Shown piece after piece: positions 11,625 to 20,844 of a stretch of 64,000 bases of DNA. Source of the stretch: Schaalia hyovaginalis (GTDB lineage: Bacteria > Actinomycetota > Actinomycetes > Actinomycetales > Actinomycetaceae); the NCBI RefSeq assembly GCF_014208035.1, contig NZ_JACHMK010000001.1:2170001-2234000 (forward strand). The letters are read 5' to 3'. The first letter of the stretch is position 1, and each line of letters begins with the position of its first letter. Under the pieces are notes generated by a model, which saw only the letters and a program-made list of their open reading frames with translations, did not search any database and was not told the origin of the DNA. The translations under genes were made by a program, and so were the position numbers.

Positions 11625-12986
11625 TCAGAGAGCCAGATTCTCCTTGACCACATCCGCGAGGGCCTGTGCGACCGAATCCGCCTGCTCCTGAGTCGCCGCC
11701 TCGACCATGACGCGTACGAGCGGCTCGGTGCCCGAGGGGCGCAGGAGGACGCGACCGGTCTCGCCGAGCTCCTCTTCGGCCCGGACGACAGCCGCCTGCA
11801 CCGCCGCGTTCGTGCCGGCCGAGGCCTTGTCGACCCCCTTGACGTTGATGAGGGTCTGCGGGAGGCGCGAGACGATGGAGGCCAGCTCGGCGAGGGACTT
11901 GCCGGTGCGCTTCATCCGCGCGGCGACCCGCAAAGAGGTGAGGACGCCGTCGCCGGTCGTCGCATGGATCGTGTCGATGACGTGACCCGATTGCTCGCCG
12001 CCGAGCGTGTAGCCGCCCTGAAGCATCTTCTCCAGCACGTAACGGTCGCCGACGCCGGTCTGGACGGTGCGGATGCCGTGCTCCTTCATCGCGAGGATCA
12101 GACCGAGATTCGACATGACGGTCACGACGAGCGTGTCCGAGCCGAGCGTCCCGTCCTCCTTCATGCCGACGGCGAGGAGGCCCATGATCTGATCGCCGTC
12201 GACGAGGTTGCCCTCCGCATCGACCGCGAGGCAGCGGTCCGCATCCCCGTCGTAGGCGACGCCCATGTCCGCGTGCGTCGAGACGACATAGTTCTGGAGC
12301 TGCTCGGGGTGGGTCGAGCCGCAGTGCGCATTGATGTTGAGGCCGTCCGGGGAGGCGTTGATGACGATGACCTCGGCGCCGGCGGCGCGCAGCGCGGCCG
12401 GTCCCACGAAGGAGGCCGCGCCATTCGCCGCATCGACCACGATGCGCAGGCCCGACAGGTCGGTCGCGACGGAATCGACGAGGTGGTTGACGTAGTTCTG
12501 GTCGGCGACGGTCTCGCCCTTGATGACGCGGCCGACGCCCGCACCGGTCGGCAGGTCTTCGACCCTGCCGAGGAGGGCTTCGATCTCGTCCTCGAGCGCA
12601 TCGTCGAGCTTGTAGCCGCCGCGGGCGAAGAACTTGATGCCGTTGTCCTGGAAGGGGTTGTGCGAGGCGGAGATGACGACCCCGAGATCGATGTTCTGCG
12701 TCGCCGTGAGGTGGGCGATCGCCGGCGTCGGGAGGATCCCGACGCGGGTCACGTCCACGCCCGAGGAGGCGAGGCCGGCGCTGATCGCGTGGTCGAGGAA
12801 CTCGCCGCTCGCGCGCGTGTCGCGGCCGACGATCGCCCGCGGCCGTCCGGTGCGCGAGCGGATGCCCGAGGGGTTGTCCCGCGTGAGGACCCGTGCTGCC
12901 GCCTGGCCGAGTTGAACGGCCAGTGCCGGGGTGAGCAGGTCGTTCGCGAGCCCGCGCACGCCGTCGGTTCCGAACATTCTCGCCAT
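11625..12986 (-). CDS. glmM: Phosphoglucosamine mutase
   Basis: Converts glucosamine 6-phosphate to glucosamine 1-phosphate in UDP-GlcNAc synthesis. 453 residues from MARMFGTDGVRG. The phosphoserine loop is VVISASHNPFQDNGIKFF near residue 105, the metal-binding loop is YDGDADRCLAVD, and the C-terminal phosphate loop is LLRPSGTEPLVRVMVEA. Long upstream readings lie in GC-rich noncoding sequence. It follows rpsI with a terminator between them. Confidence 0.96.
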   Translation of the reverse strand: MARMFGTDGVRGLANDLLTPALAVQLGQAAARVLTRDNPSGIRSRTGRPRAIVGRDTRASGEFLDHAISAGLASSGVDVTRVGILPTPAIAHLTATQNIDLGVVISASHNPFQDNGIKFFARGGYKLDDALEDEIEALLGRVEDLPTGAGVGRVIKGETVADQNYVNHLVDSVATDLSGLRIVVDAANGAASFVGPAALRAAGAEVIVINASPDGLNINAHCGSTHPEQLQNYVVSTHADMGVAYDGDADRCLAVDAEGNLVDGDQIMGLLAVGMKEDGTLGSDTLVVTVMSNLGLILAMKEHGIRTVQTGVGDRYVLEKMLQGGYTLGGEQSGHVIDTIHATTGDGVLTSLRVAARMKRTGKSLAELASIVSRLPQTLINVKGVDKASAGTNAAVQAAVVRAEEELGETGRVLLRPSGTEPLVRVMVEAATQEQADSVAQALADVVKENLAL

Positions 12987-13169
12987 GAAGGTTCCTTCCC
13001 GTCGTCGAATCCGGACACGATCCGTGGCCGAGCACTGAGGACAGCCTACTCGGCCCGGTCCGAAAGCGGTCGAAGGGCCCACGGCTCGCCTCCCGGCGCA
13101 TTCGGGCACCGGCGACGGACCACGGGTGGAGGCGCGGGCGCCTGCGCCCCGTCCGCACGCCAACGCGCC

Positions 13170-13206
13170 GCGGCCCCGCCCTCGTGAATCCGAGGAGCGG
13201 GGCCGC
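13170..13206 (-). terminator. Intrinsic terminator after rpsI
   Basis: Inverted repeat GCGGCCCCGC ... GCGGGGCCGC just downstream of the rpsI stop and upstream of glmM on the minus strand. Confidence 0.7.
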
Positions 13207-13231
13207 GGCGACGTGCAGTCCGGAGCGACGA

Positions 13232-13723
13232 TCAGCGCTTCGAGTACTGCGGGGCCTTGCGGGCCTTCTTGAGGCCGGCCTTCTTGCGCTCGATGACGCG
13301 GGCGTCACGGGTGAGGAAGCCCGCCTTCTTGAGCGCGGGGCGGTTGGCCTCGCGGTCGATCTCGTTGAGGGCGCGCGCGATGCCGAGGCGCAGCGCACCG
13401 GCCTGGCCGGAGATGCCGCCGCCGTTGATGCGGGCGATGACGTCGAAACGGCCTTCGAGGTCGAGAAGGACGAAGGGCGACTTCACGAGCTGCTGGTGGA
13501 GCTTGTTCGGGAAGTAATCCTCAAGGGTGCGACCGTTGATCTTCCACTCGCCGGTTCCGGGAACCAGGCGAACGCGGGCGACGGCCTCCTTGCGGCGGCC
13601 CAGGCCCGCGCCGGGCGCGGTGATGGACTGGCCGGCGCCGGCGGGCGCCGTCTCGGTCTCGGTCGTGTACGAGCTGGGGGCGTTCTCCTCATCCAGCTCG
13701 ACGATTTCGGTGGTCTCAGCCAC
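13232..13723 (-). CDS. rpsI: 30S ribosomal protein S9
   Basis: Small-subunit protein whose basic C-terminal tail reaches the P-site tRNA. 163 residues, ending in the expected [10 protein letters not shown]. The conserved [17 protein letters not shown] region begins near residue 41; the first 40 residues are an acidic and Ser/Thr-rich actinobacterial extension. It is the second gene of the rplM-rpsI operon, with a 44-base gap. Confidence 0.97.
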   Translation of the reverse strand: MAETTEIVELDEENAPSSYTTETETAPAGAGQSITAPGAGLGRRKEAVARVRLVPGTGEWKINGRTLEDYFPNKLHQQLVKSPFVLLDLEGRFDVIARINGGGISGQAGALRLGIARALNEIDREANRPALKKAGFLTRDARVIERKKAGLKKARKAPQYSKR

Positions 13724-13767
13724 GGTTCTCCTCAGTGCTTATGTCGGTGCTCAGCGGCGCGAGGCGC

Positions 13768-14211
13768 TCACTGGGCCACCTGGGTGATCTCGTAGGGAAC
13801 CGGCGACTGGCCGGCGTGCGGGTGCTCAGCGCCGACGTAGACGTGCAGCTTCTTGAACTGCGCGCGGCCGAGGCTGTTGTGGGGAAGCATGCCGCGGACG
13901 GCCTTCTCGACCGCGCGCTCAGGCGCCTTGGCCATGAGGTCGCGGTAGGAGGTCGCGGTCAGACCACCGGGACGCCCGGAGTGGCGGTACGCCATCTTCT
14001 GCTCGAGCTTCTTACCGGTCAGAACGACCTTGTCCGCATTGATGATGATGACGTTGTCGCCCATGTCCATGTGAGGGGCGAACGTCGGCTTGTGCTTCCC
14101 ACGGAGAATGGCGGCGACCTGGGCCGCCAGGCGGCCGAGGACGACGTCGGTGGCGTCGATGACGTACCACTTCTTGTCCGCGTCCCCGGGCTTGGGTGAA
14201 TAGGTGCGCAC
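13768..14211 (-). CDS. rplM: 50S ribosomal protein L13
   Basis: Early-assembly large-subunit protein, 147 residues when started at the GTG at 14211 ([20 protein letters not shown]), which matches the family start. A GAAGG element lies about 9 bases upstream. [10 protein letters not shown] and [18 protein letters not shown] are characteristic. First gene of the rplM-rpsI operon. Confidence 0.95.
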   Translation of the reverse strand: MRTYSPKPGDADKKWYVIDATDVVLGRLAAQVAAILRGKHKPTFAPHMDMGDNVIIINADKVVLTGKKLEQKMAYRHSGRPGGLTATSYRDLMAKAPERAVEKAVRGMLPHNSLGRAQFKKLHVYVGAEHPHAGQSPVPYEITQVAQ

Positions 14212-14488
14212 GGGCGTAACCTTCAATTCTTGTCGGTCATGGAGCTGCGGACCTGATGTTCGATCCGCGCTCACGATGAAACGGTTCGCGCGAGGCGTCG
14301 GCCGCTGCTCGACGGCGAGTGGGAGACACCGAAGGAGCTGCTGACGCACAGCGTTGTTCAGTCTATCCGGGGCGCGCCCGACCGGTCAAAGCGCCGTGGG
14401 CACTGTGTCGGATCACTCAGAGGCGCTTCGGGGACGAGGACGGGGCGCGGAGCCGCATGACCGACGCGCGCCCTCGCGGCCGCGCGGA

Positions 14489-15466
14489 TCAGCCGCAACA
14501 GCCCCCTACTTCATCCCTGCGGGCGCGCGCCCGCAGGGCCCTCGCCGCCCATTGCGCCTCGGGCGGGTAGTCGACGCCCTCGAGGCTCAGTCCGCGCGCG
14601 GGCGCGATCGGCGCCGCCGAGCTCCTGCTGCGGCCCGCCAGGAGCTCGGCCATCCACTCGGGCGCGCGCCTGCCACGCCCGACCTCGAGGGCCGCCCCGA
14701 CGAGCGAACGGACCATCGAGTGGCAGAAGGCGTCCGCCTCCACGCGGCATTCGATGATGCGCTCCGCGCGCGTGAACTCGAAGCGCGTCAGGGTCCGGAT
14801 CGTCGTCGCGCCCTCGCGGGGGCGGCAGTAGGAGAGGAAGTCGTGCTCCCCGAGGAGGAAGGCCGCGCCGGCGTTCATCGCCTCCGTGTCCAGCTCCCCG
14901 GGCGCGCTCAGCACATCGCGGCGCCGCTGAGGATCGGGCGCCCCGTCGGCCAGCCGGTAGCAGTAGCGCCTGCCGAGGGCGGAGAAGCGCGCGTCAAAGG
15001 CGGCGCTGACCGGGGTCGCGCTCACGATCACCGCATCCGAGGACCCGCGAGGCTCACGCAGGCCGTGCGCGCGCGCCCAGCGGGCGCGCGCCTGCCCCAG
15101 CAGAGCGTTGAGCCTTCGCACCAGGCCCTCGCCGATCGCAGCCCCGTCGCCCGCCTGAGCCCGGCGCGGCGCGAGGGCGCGCCACGCCTCCACCGGGACG
15201 TCCATGTGCGCGACCTGATGCCGGGCGTGGACGCCCGCGTCGGTGCGCCCCGCCACCGTCAAAACGACTGGCCCCCGAAGAACAAGGGAGAGCGCGGACT
15301 CGATCTCGCCCTGCACGGTCCTCAACCCCGGTTGGGCCGCCCAGCCGTGGAAGTCCGTGCCGTCATAGGCGAGGTCGAGCCGGACGCGCAGGCTCTTCGC
15401 CTCCCCCTGGGCGGCCGGAGCCCCGCCCTCGTCCCCCGCGATCACCGCGGTCGTCACTTCTCCCAC
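14489..15466 (-). CDS. truA: tRNA pseudouridine synthase A
   Basis: Makes pseudouridine at positions 38-40 of tRNA anticodon stems. 325 residues; the first 25 are a family-atypical lead before LRVRLDLAYDGTDFHGWAAQPG. The catalytic Asp lies in VAGRTDAGVHARHQVAH. A roughly 35-residue insertion around GARAPRRAQAGDGAAIG is present. Its 5-prime end overlaps the ppgK stop by 13 bases, so a slightly later start is possible. Confidence 0.92.
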   Translation of the reverse strand: MGEVTTAVIAGDEGGAPAAQGEAKSLRVRLDLAYDGTDFHGWAAQPGLRTVQGEIESALSLVLRGPVVLTVAGRTDAGVHARHQVAHMDVPVEAWRALAPRRAQAGDGAAIGEGLVRRLNALLGQARARWARAHGLREPRGSSDAVIVSATPVSAAFDARFSALGRRYCYRLADGAPDPQRRRDVLSAPGELDTEAMNAGAAFLLGEHDFLSYCRPREGATTIRTLTRFEFTRAERIIECRVEADAFCHSMVRSLVGAALEVGRGRRAPEWMAELLAGRSRSSAAPIAPARGLSLEGVDYPPEAQWAARALRARARRDEVGGCCG

Positions 15467-16203
15467 GCGCGCACTCCCCCGATGATCCCCGCGTCATTCG
15501 GGACGATGACGACGTCGTCGCCCAGCCTCGCCCGGTTCGCGGCGGTGATGCGCTTCGAGTTGCCGCCCCCGATGTAGAGGCGGTCCCACATGTACATCGG
15601 GCGCAGGCCGTCGACGATGCGGCGCACCCGCCGCGACCAGTGGGCGTCGCCGAGACGGAGACGCTCATGCTCGCCGATGTAGTCGTCGTAGGTGAGGCCC
15701 CACCGGACGAAGCCCTGCGAGACCTCGACGTGCGGGGCGAGGGCGCCCGCGTCGAAGACGGCGTTGCCCAGCCCTGTGCCCAGGGTGATGATCATTTCAA
15801 GTCCGGTGCCCGTGATCACCCCGGTGCCGGCGACCTCCGCGTCGTTCCACACCTTCGTCGGCAGGCCGAGGGCGCGGCCGATCGCCCGGCCCATGTCGAA
15901 GTTCTTCCACTCCTCGACCAGTTCGGGCACGACCTTGGAGCGCGGGCCGGATCTCGTGATGTAGTGGGGCGTCGCGATGACGACGCCGTGCCGGATCATT
16001 CCCGGCATGCCCATCGTCACGCGGTCCGCCGCGGGCAGGCGCTCGGAGAGCCCGACGACGGTTTCCACGAGCAACGACGGCGGCAGCGGATAGGGGGTCG
16101 GCACCCTGAGGGGCTTGGCGACCATCGTCCCGCGCGGATCGAGGACGGATCCCTTGATGCCGCCCCCGCCGCAATCGATGGCGAGGGTCATGAGTTCGGA
16201 CAT
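15454..16203 (-). CDS. ppgK: Polyphosphate glucokinase
   Basis: Phosphorylates glucose using polyphosphate or ATP, an enzyme typical of actinobacteria. 249 residues with the ROK-type N-terminal phosphate motif LAIDCGGGGIKGSVLDPRG and the WNDAEVAGTGVITGTGLEMIITLGTGLG segment. It appears co-transcribed with truA. Confidence 0.93.
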   Translation of the reverse strand: MSELMTLAIDCGGGGIKGSVLDPRGTMVAKPLRVPTPYPLPPSLLVETVVGLSERLPAADRVTMGMPGMIRHGVVIATPHYITRSGPRSKVVPELVEEWKNFDMGRAIGRALGLPTKVWNDAEVAGTGVITGTGLEMIITLGTGLGNAVFDAGALAPHVEVSQGFVRWGLTYDDYIGEHERLRLGDAHWSRRVRRIVDGLRPMYMWDRLYIGGGNSKRITAANRARLGDDVVIVPNDAGIIGGVRAWEK

Positions 16204-16383
16204 GCCCCCATGCTATCGGCGTCTGCATCCCGCGAGGCGAGCGTCCGAAGCCGAGAGCTCTTGCATCACCTCTACCGAGGAACGCGCTCGCCGCAGATCA
16301 GCGCCCTCGCCGCCTTGACGGTGAAGAGCAAACGGGTCGCGCCGAGGCGCTCTACCCGCACCCACGGAACCGTGCATGATTCG

Positions 16384-16961
16384 TCAGAAAGCGGCATCCA
16401 GGGCCTCGAGTTCGCTCCAGACCTGCTCATGGACGAACCAGACGGTCTCGCAGTGAACAAGATCCCGGCGCTTGGCATCGCTGCGGTAATAGTCGCGAAT
16501 CGCCTCGTCATCCATCGGGCAGTATCGGGACGCCCGGTCATAGGCATTCAGCCACGGCGCATCATCATGGGACATCCGACGCAATTCGCTTGCGGAGAAT
16601 TCACCGTACTTGTTCCACACCGCGTCAAGGAAGCGGAGGGTGTTCGGCGGTAAATCACGACACCGATCCTTTGCAAGTGACGCGATGTCGTCGTCCTTCA
16701 CCGCGATGGTGGAGCGCCCGAAGGGACGGAATTCCTCGTAGATCGAGGAAATGACGGGGCCGTGCTCAAAAGCGAAGATGGCGAAATCGAAGAGGCGATG
16801 CCGGTCTCCGCCAGGTAACTTGCCTGCGCGAAATACATGAGCTTATCCAGCCTCATCTGAGTCACGTCCGGATCCGCGCGCTCATCATCCCGAGCGATGA
16901 AGTAATCAGCCACCAACCGGGGACTGAGATTCACCTCGATCATTTGCTCCACGGGATTCAC
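16384..16961 (-). pseudogene. Panacea (SocA/DUF4065-like) domain protein, split by a frameshift
   Basis: Two adjacent frames join into one Panacea-domain protein. The upstream frame reads SPRLVADYFIARDDE and QMRLDKLMYFAQASYLAETG; the downstream frame continues HRLFDFAIFAFEHGPVISS, IYEEFRPFG, then VKDDDIASLAKDRCRDLP to the stop at 16384. The shift falls near 16,801, where ACCGGCATCGC lacks one base. Panacea proteins usually act as antitoxin partners or in phage-related settings. No toxin gene is adjacent: the neighbours are ppgK and rplQ. It may be a decayed gene or an assembly error. The start is uncertain (GTG at 16961 or 16952, or ATG at 16943). Confidence 0.7.
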
Positions 16962-17076
16962 CCTCTCTCGTTCGAACTCCCTTTCCCGGCGACCGTAACA
17001 TTCGCCCTCTCCATCTGACGCCGCTCTTGCGAAGTAGGGACTGCGCCGACGCCCCCTTCCGCGAGACACGACGAAA

Positions 17077-17107
17077 GGGCGGGGAGGGAAACATTCCCTC
17101 CCCGCCC
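17077..17107 (-). terminator. Terminator downstream of rplQ
   Basis: Inverted repeat GGGCGGGGAGGGA ... TCCCTCCCCGCCC, followed on the minus strand by TTTCGT. It closes the infA-rplQ transcription unit. Confidence 0.75.
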
Positions 17108-17140
17108 TCGTCCGCCCTCACGGGCGATCAGCGGATCATC

Positions 17141-17175
17141 GCGTCCGGCTCGACGCGCGCGCATCGAGCCGGACG
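17141..17175 (-). terminator. Second hairpin after rplQ
   Basis: Inverted repeat GCGTCCGGCTCGA ... TCGAGCCGGACGC immediately after the rplQ stop, in tandem with the hairpin at 17077-17107. It is probably a tandem terminator or an mRNA 3-prime stabiliser. Confidence 0.6.
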
Positions 17176-17183
17176 CGGGTCGA

Positions 17184-17693
17184 TCACTCGGCCTTCTCGG
17201 CCTCGGCAGTCTCCTCGACGGCGGCCTCCTCGACGGGAGCCTCAGCCGCTTCCTCGACCGGAGCCTCCTCGACCTTCTCCGCGGCCTTGGCGGCGGTGGT
17301 CTCAGCGGCCTTTACGACCGCCTTCTTCTCAAGCTTCTCGAGGACGATCTCGACGCGCATGAGAGGGGCGTTGTCGCCCTTGCGGTTGCCGACGCGGATC
17401 AGACGGGTGTAGCCGCCCTGACGCTCGGAGTCGATCGCCGGAGCGATCTCGTCGAAGAGCAGGTAGACGGCTTCCTTCGAGGTGATCTTCTTGGCGACCG
17501 TGCGACGGGCGTGCATGTCGCCGCGCTTGGCCTTGGTGACGAGCTTCTCGAAGTAGGGCTGGAGAAGCTTGGCCTTGGCCTCGGTCGTGGTGATCGCGCG
17601 GTGCTCGATGAGCTGGGTCGCGAGGTTCGCGAGGATCAGCTTCTGGTGCGCCGGGCTGCCGCCCAGGCGGGCGCCCTTCTTGGGAGTGGGCAT
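17184..17693 (-). CDS. rplQ: 50S ribosomal protein L17
   Basis: Large-subunit protein near the exit tunnel. 169 residues. The core ([19 protein letters not shown] to [11 protein letters not shown]) is about 120 residues, and a 48-residue Ala/Glu-rich acidic tail ([20 protein letters not shown]) follows, a lineage-specific extension. Last gene of the alpha operon, 42 bases after rpoA. Confidence 0.96.
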   Translation of the reverse strand: MPTPKKGARLGGSPAHQKLILANLATQLIEHRAITTTEAKAKLLQPYFEKLVTKAKRGDMHARRTVAKKITSKEAVYLLFDEIAPAIDSERQGGYTRLIRVGNRKGDNAPLMRVEIVLEKLEKKAVVKAAETTAAKAAEKVEEAPVEEAAEAPVEEAAVEETAEAEKAE

Positions 17694-17735
17694 TGTGTCT
17701 CCTACGGATTATTCGCGTCCATCGGACGCTCGGGG

Positions 17736-18734
17736 TCAGATGGACTGTTCGTCGCTGAACTGGATCGATCCGGAGTCCGGCTCGTCGAAGGACGGCATGA
17801 CGGAATCCTTGAGGGTCATGCCGAGCGCGGCGAGCGCGTCCTTGATCTCTTCGATCGACTTCGTTCCGAAGTTGCGGATGTCGAGAAGATCGGCCTCGGA
17901 GTGGGCGACGAGCTCGCCCACGGTGAGGATCCCGCGACGACGCAGGGCGTTGTACGAACGCGACTGCAGGTTGAGGCTCTCGATCGGCAGGGCGAGGTCC
18001 GCGGCGAGGGTCGCATCCGTCGTCGACGGTCCGACCTCGATGCCTTCGGCTTCCTCGTTGAGCTCGCGCATGAGGCCGAAGAGCTCGACGAGGGTCTTAC
18101 CCGCGGAAGCGAGGGCGTCGCGCGGCGTGATCGCCGGCTTCGTCTCCACGTCGATGACGAGGCGATCGAAGTCGGTGCGCTGCTCGACACGGGTCGCCTC
18201 GACCTTGTAGGTCACCTTGACGACGGGCGAGTAGATCGAGTCGATCGGGATCCGCGAGAGCTCGGCCTGCGGGTCCTTGTTCTGAGCGGCGGACACGTAG
18301 CCGCGCCCGCGCTCGACGGTCAGTTCGATCTCGATCCTGCCCTTGTCGTTCAGGGTGGCGAGGTGGAGCTCCGGGTTGTGGATCTCCACGCCGGCCGGGG
18401 GCTGGATGTCGCCGGCGAGAACCTCGCCGGGGCCAGCCTTGCGCAGATACATCACGACAGGCTCGTCCATCTCCGAGGAGAGGACGATCTGCTTGATGTT
18501 GAGGATGATCTCAGCGACATCCTCCTTCACGCCTTCGATCGTGCGGAACTCGTGCGCGACGCCGTCGATGCGGATCGAGGTGACCGCCGCGCCGGGGATC
18601 GACGACAGGAGGGTGCGACGAAGGGAGTTGCCCAGGGTGTAGCCGAATCCGGGCTCGAGGGGCTCGAGCGTGAAGCGCGAGCGGAATTCGCTGACCTTCT
18701 CCTCGGTGAGGATGGGTCGCTCTGCAATGAGCAC
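17736..18734 (-). CDS. rpoA: DNA-directed RNA polymerase alpha subunit
   Basis: Assembly scaffold of RNA polymerase; the C-terminal domain binds UP elements and activators. 332 residues. N-terminal domain: [31 protein letters not shown]. After an acidic linker near residue 235, the C-terminal domain carries [21 protein letters not shown] and [22 protein letters not shown]. rpsD is not between rpsK and rpoA here. Confidence 0.98.
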   Translation of the reverse strand: MLIAERPILTEEKVSEFRSRFTLEPLEPGFGYTLGNSLRRTLLSSIPGAAVTSIRIDGVAHEFRTIEGVKEDVAEIILNIKQIVLSSEMDEPVVMYLRKAGPGEVLAGDIQPPAGVEIHNPELHLATLNDKGRIEIELTVERGRGYVSAAQNKDPQAELSRIPIDSIYSPVVKVTYKVEATRVEQRTDFDRLVIDVETKPAITPRDALASAGKTLVELFGLMRELNEEAEGIEVGPSTTDATLAADLALPIESLNLQSRSYNALRRRGILTVGELVAHSEADLLDIRNFGTKSIEEIKDALAALGMTLKDSVMPSFDEPDSGSIQFSDEQSI

Positions 18735-18924
18735 GTCGTGGTCCTTTCTTCCCGGCGCCCGCCATATGACGCCGGACAGTCGTTCCCGCCTTCGCGGGAC
18801 AGGGGGTGCGAGCCTGCCGATCGGCCGACTCGGACGTGGGGCGGGCGTTCACCCGGCTGCCCGTGGGGTTCCTCGCGGATGCCCCTGGGCGCCGAGGGCG
18901 AAGCGGCCTGCCCGATGCGACGGA

Positions 18925-19335
18925 TCAGACGCGGCGGCGCTTCGGGGGGCGGGCGCCGTTGTGAGCCTGCGGGGTGACGTCCTGGATCGAGCCGACCTCG
19001 AGGCCCGCGGCCTGGAGGGAGCGGATCGCGGTCTCACGGCCGGAGCCGGGGCCCTTGACGAAGACGTCGACCTTCTTCATGCCGTGCTCCTGGGCGCGAC
19101 GAGCCGCCGCCTCGGCCGCGAGCTGAGCGGCGAAGGGGGTGGACTTGCGGGAGCCCTTGAAGCCGACCTGGCCGGAGGAGGCCCAGGCGATGACGGCACC
19201 GGTCGTGTCGGTCAGGGACACGATCGTGTTGTTGAACGTCGACTTGATGTACGCGTGACCGTGAGTGACGTTCTTGGAGAGCTTGCGGCGCGGCTTGCGA
19301 GCGGCACCGGAGCGCGAGGTCTTTGCAGCTGCCAT
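18925..19335 (-). CDS. rpsK: 30S ribosomal protein S11
   Basis: Platform protein of the small subunit, 136 residues. Basic N-terminus ([18 protein letters not shown]), then [19 protein letters not shown] and the C-terminal [18 protein letters not shown]. It is 62 bases after rpsM. The 190 bases between it and rpoA hold no gene. Confidence 0.97.
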   Translation of the reverse strand: MAAAKTSRSGAARKPRRKLSKNVTHGHAYIKSTFNNTIVSLTDTTGAVIAWASSGQVGFKGSRKSTPFAAQLAAEAAARRAQEHGMKKVDVFVKGPGSGRETAIRSLQAAGLEVGSIQDVTPQAHNGARPPKRRRV

Positions 19336-19397
19336 GTTGCTTTACAGTTCCTTCTTCAGTCGTTGAAGGGAGGGGCGCGAACGCCTGTCCCGAGGCC

Positions 19398-19772
19398 TTA
19401 CTTGGCCTTCTTCTTGCCTGCGACGGTGCGCTTGGGGCCCTTGCGGGTGCGCGCGTTGGTCTTGGTGCGCTGACCGTGGACCGGCAGGCCACGACGGTGA
19501 CGAAGGCCCTGGTAAGAGCCGATTTCAATCTTGCGGCGGATATCGGCCTGAACTTCGCGGCGGAGGTCGCCCTCGACCTTGAAGTTCGCGTCGATGTATT
19601 CGCGCAGCTTGACGAGATCCTCTTCGGTTGCGTCCTTGACGCGCACGTCCGGGCTGACGCCCGTGGCGGCGAGGGTCTCGGCGGCGCGGGTGCGGCCGAT
19701 TCCGTAGATGTAGGTGAGCGCGATCTCCATGCGCTTCTCGCGGGGGAGGTCGACACCGGCAATACGTGCCAT
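19398..19772 (-). CDS. rpsM: 30S ribosomal protein S13
   Basis: Head protein that contacts the P-site tRNA and L5, 124 residues. [20 protein letters not shown] at the N-terminus and the basic [19 protein letters not shown] tail are diagnostic. Confidence 0.97.
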   Translation of the reverse strand: MARIAGVDLPREKRMEIALTYIYGIGRTRAAETLAATGVSPDVRVKDATEEDLVKLREYIDANFKVEGDLRREVQADIRRKIEIGSYQGLRHRRGLPVHGQRTKTNARTRKGPKRTVAGKKKAK

Positions 19773-19916
19773 GTTGTTGGTGCTCCAGTTGTTCCTCGGA
19801 GGTCGTCATCGCATCTTCCGGGTGAGCCACCCGGCCCCGGCCTCCGAACCGGGGGTCGCCTTGCGGCGGTGGACGCGATGCTGCGGGGCTAGGCGCCCCC
19901 TATTGCGCGGCGGGTC

Positions 19917-20030
19917 TCAGCCCTGACGCTGCTTGTGCCTGGGGTTGTCGCAGATGACCATGACATTGCCGTGGCGACGGATCACCTTGCACTTGTCACA
20001 GATCTTCTTGACACTCGGCTTGACCTTCAT
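19917..20030 (-). CDS. rpmJ: 50S ribosomal protein L36
   Basis: A 37-codon gene. The protein starts [19 protein letters not shown] and ends in [10 protein letters not shown]. The zinc-binding pattern is complete: Cys11, Cys14, Cys27 and His32. It lies between infA and rpsM, the standard place. Confidence 0.96.
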   Translation of the reverse strand: MKVKPSVKKICDKCKVIRRHGNVMVICDNPRHKQRQG

Positions 20031-20071
20031 GGTGGTTCCTCCACCGCCCCGAGGGGCGGAAGTGTCGGTTC

Positions 20072-20293
20072 TTACTTGTAGCGGTAGACGATACGGCCTC
20101 GGGAGAGGTCGTAGGGGCTCAGTTCGACGACGACCCGGTCCTCGGGGAGGATCCGGATGTAGTGCTGTCGCATCTTCCCCGCGATGTGACCGAGAACGAC
20201 GTGGCCGTTCTTCAGCTCCACGCGGAACATCGCGTTGGGGAGGGCCTCGATGACCGTGCCCTCCATTTCGATGACGCCGTCTTTCTTCGCCAT
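20072..20293 (-). CDS. infA: Translation initiation factor IF-1
   Basis: S1-like OB-fold factor that binds the ribosomal A site during initiation; 73 residues from [14 protein letters not shown] to GRIVYRYK, the standard length. A longer upstream frame is rejected because the family start is clear. First gene of infA-rpmJ-rpsM-rpsK-rpoA-rplQ. Confidence 0.97.
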   Translation of the reverse strand: MAKKDGVIEMEGTVIEALPNAMFRVELKNGHVVLGHIAGKMRQHYIRILPEDRVVVELSPYDLSRGRIVYRYK

Positions 20294-20685
20294 ATCCTCC
20301 GTCTGTCCTCTACGTTCATCGGATGCGTCGCGGCCGGGGCCGCGGGGCGCGTCACGACGCGGGTACACGTCGATTGGCGACACGCCCGAAGATCAACAAT
20401 ACGGCATTTCGGGCCGAGCATGATAGTCCGCCGCCCTGTCGAATGCCTCACCTTCCGACGATCCGCCCGAGGCTCGAGCGGTGGGGATCACTCTGGCGCT
20501 TCAAGAACGCCTCAGGCGCACGCGACGGCGAAAACCGCCACGGTGCGCACCATCGGATTCCCGGGCCGCCAGTGCATTGACCGTGACCGCGCCCTTGACA
20601 ATGACCGTGACCGACGATGACACTGCCGTTGTCGAATCGTTTTCAACAAGGGGGTTGAAATGATCACGTCGCTGCGAGGGACCGC
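20294..20685. promoter_or_regulatory. Divergent intergenic region with a candidate operator
   Basis: There is no gene in these 392 bases between infA (minus) and the interrupted membrane gene (plus). The only structure that stands out is an inverted repeat TTTCAAC-N6-GTTGAAA at 20641-20660, 26 bases before the ATG at 20686; it could be a protein-binding site for that gene. The infA operon promoter must also lie here but no clear -35/-10 pair was identified. Confidence 0.4.
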
Positions 20686-20844
20686 ATGAACACGCTCGCG
20701 AACGCCTCTCCCTCCGCCCGCGGGCGCGAAGCCCTCTGGACGTGGGGCTTCACCGTTTTCCTCTGCGCCATGGCGATCTTCATCCAGCGGCTGAACTGGG
20801 TATTCATCGTTGCAGCAGTCGTCTTCGGCGCCCGCGCCGCCTAC
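20686..20844 (+). pseudogene. 5-prime part of a small membrane protein gene interrupted by the IS6100 island
   Basis: Codons 1-53 of a hypothetical protein starting MNTLANASPSARGREALWTW, with two hydrophobic stretches (GFTVFLCAMAIFIQ and WVFIVAAVVFGA). The island enters after the Tyr codon at 20842-20844. Removing the island and one copy of the 8-bp duplication joins it in frame to 47204-47254, giving a 69-residue protein with two membrane segments and a basic C-terminus. Function unknown. Confidence 0.88.
20837..20844. repeat. Left copy of the 8-bp target-site duplication
   Basis: CCGCCTAC abuts the outer end of the left IS6100 copy and is repeated exactly at 47196-47203, outside the right copy. 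IS6-family elements make 8-bp duplications. Confidence 0.95.
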
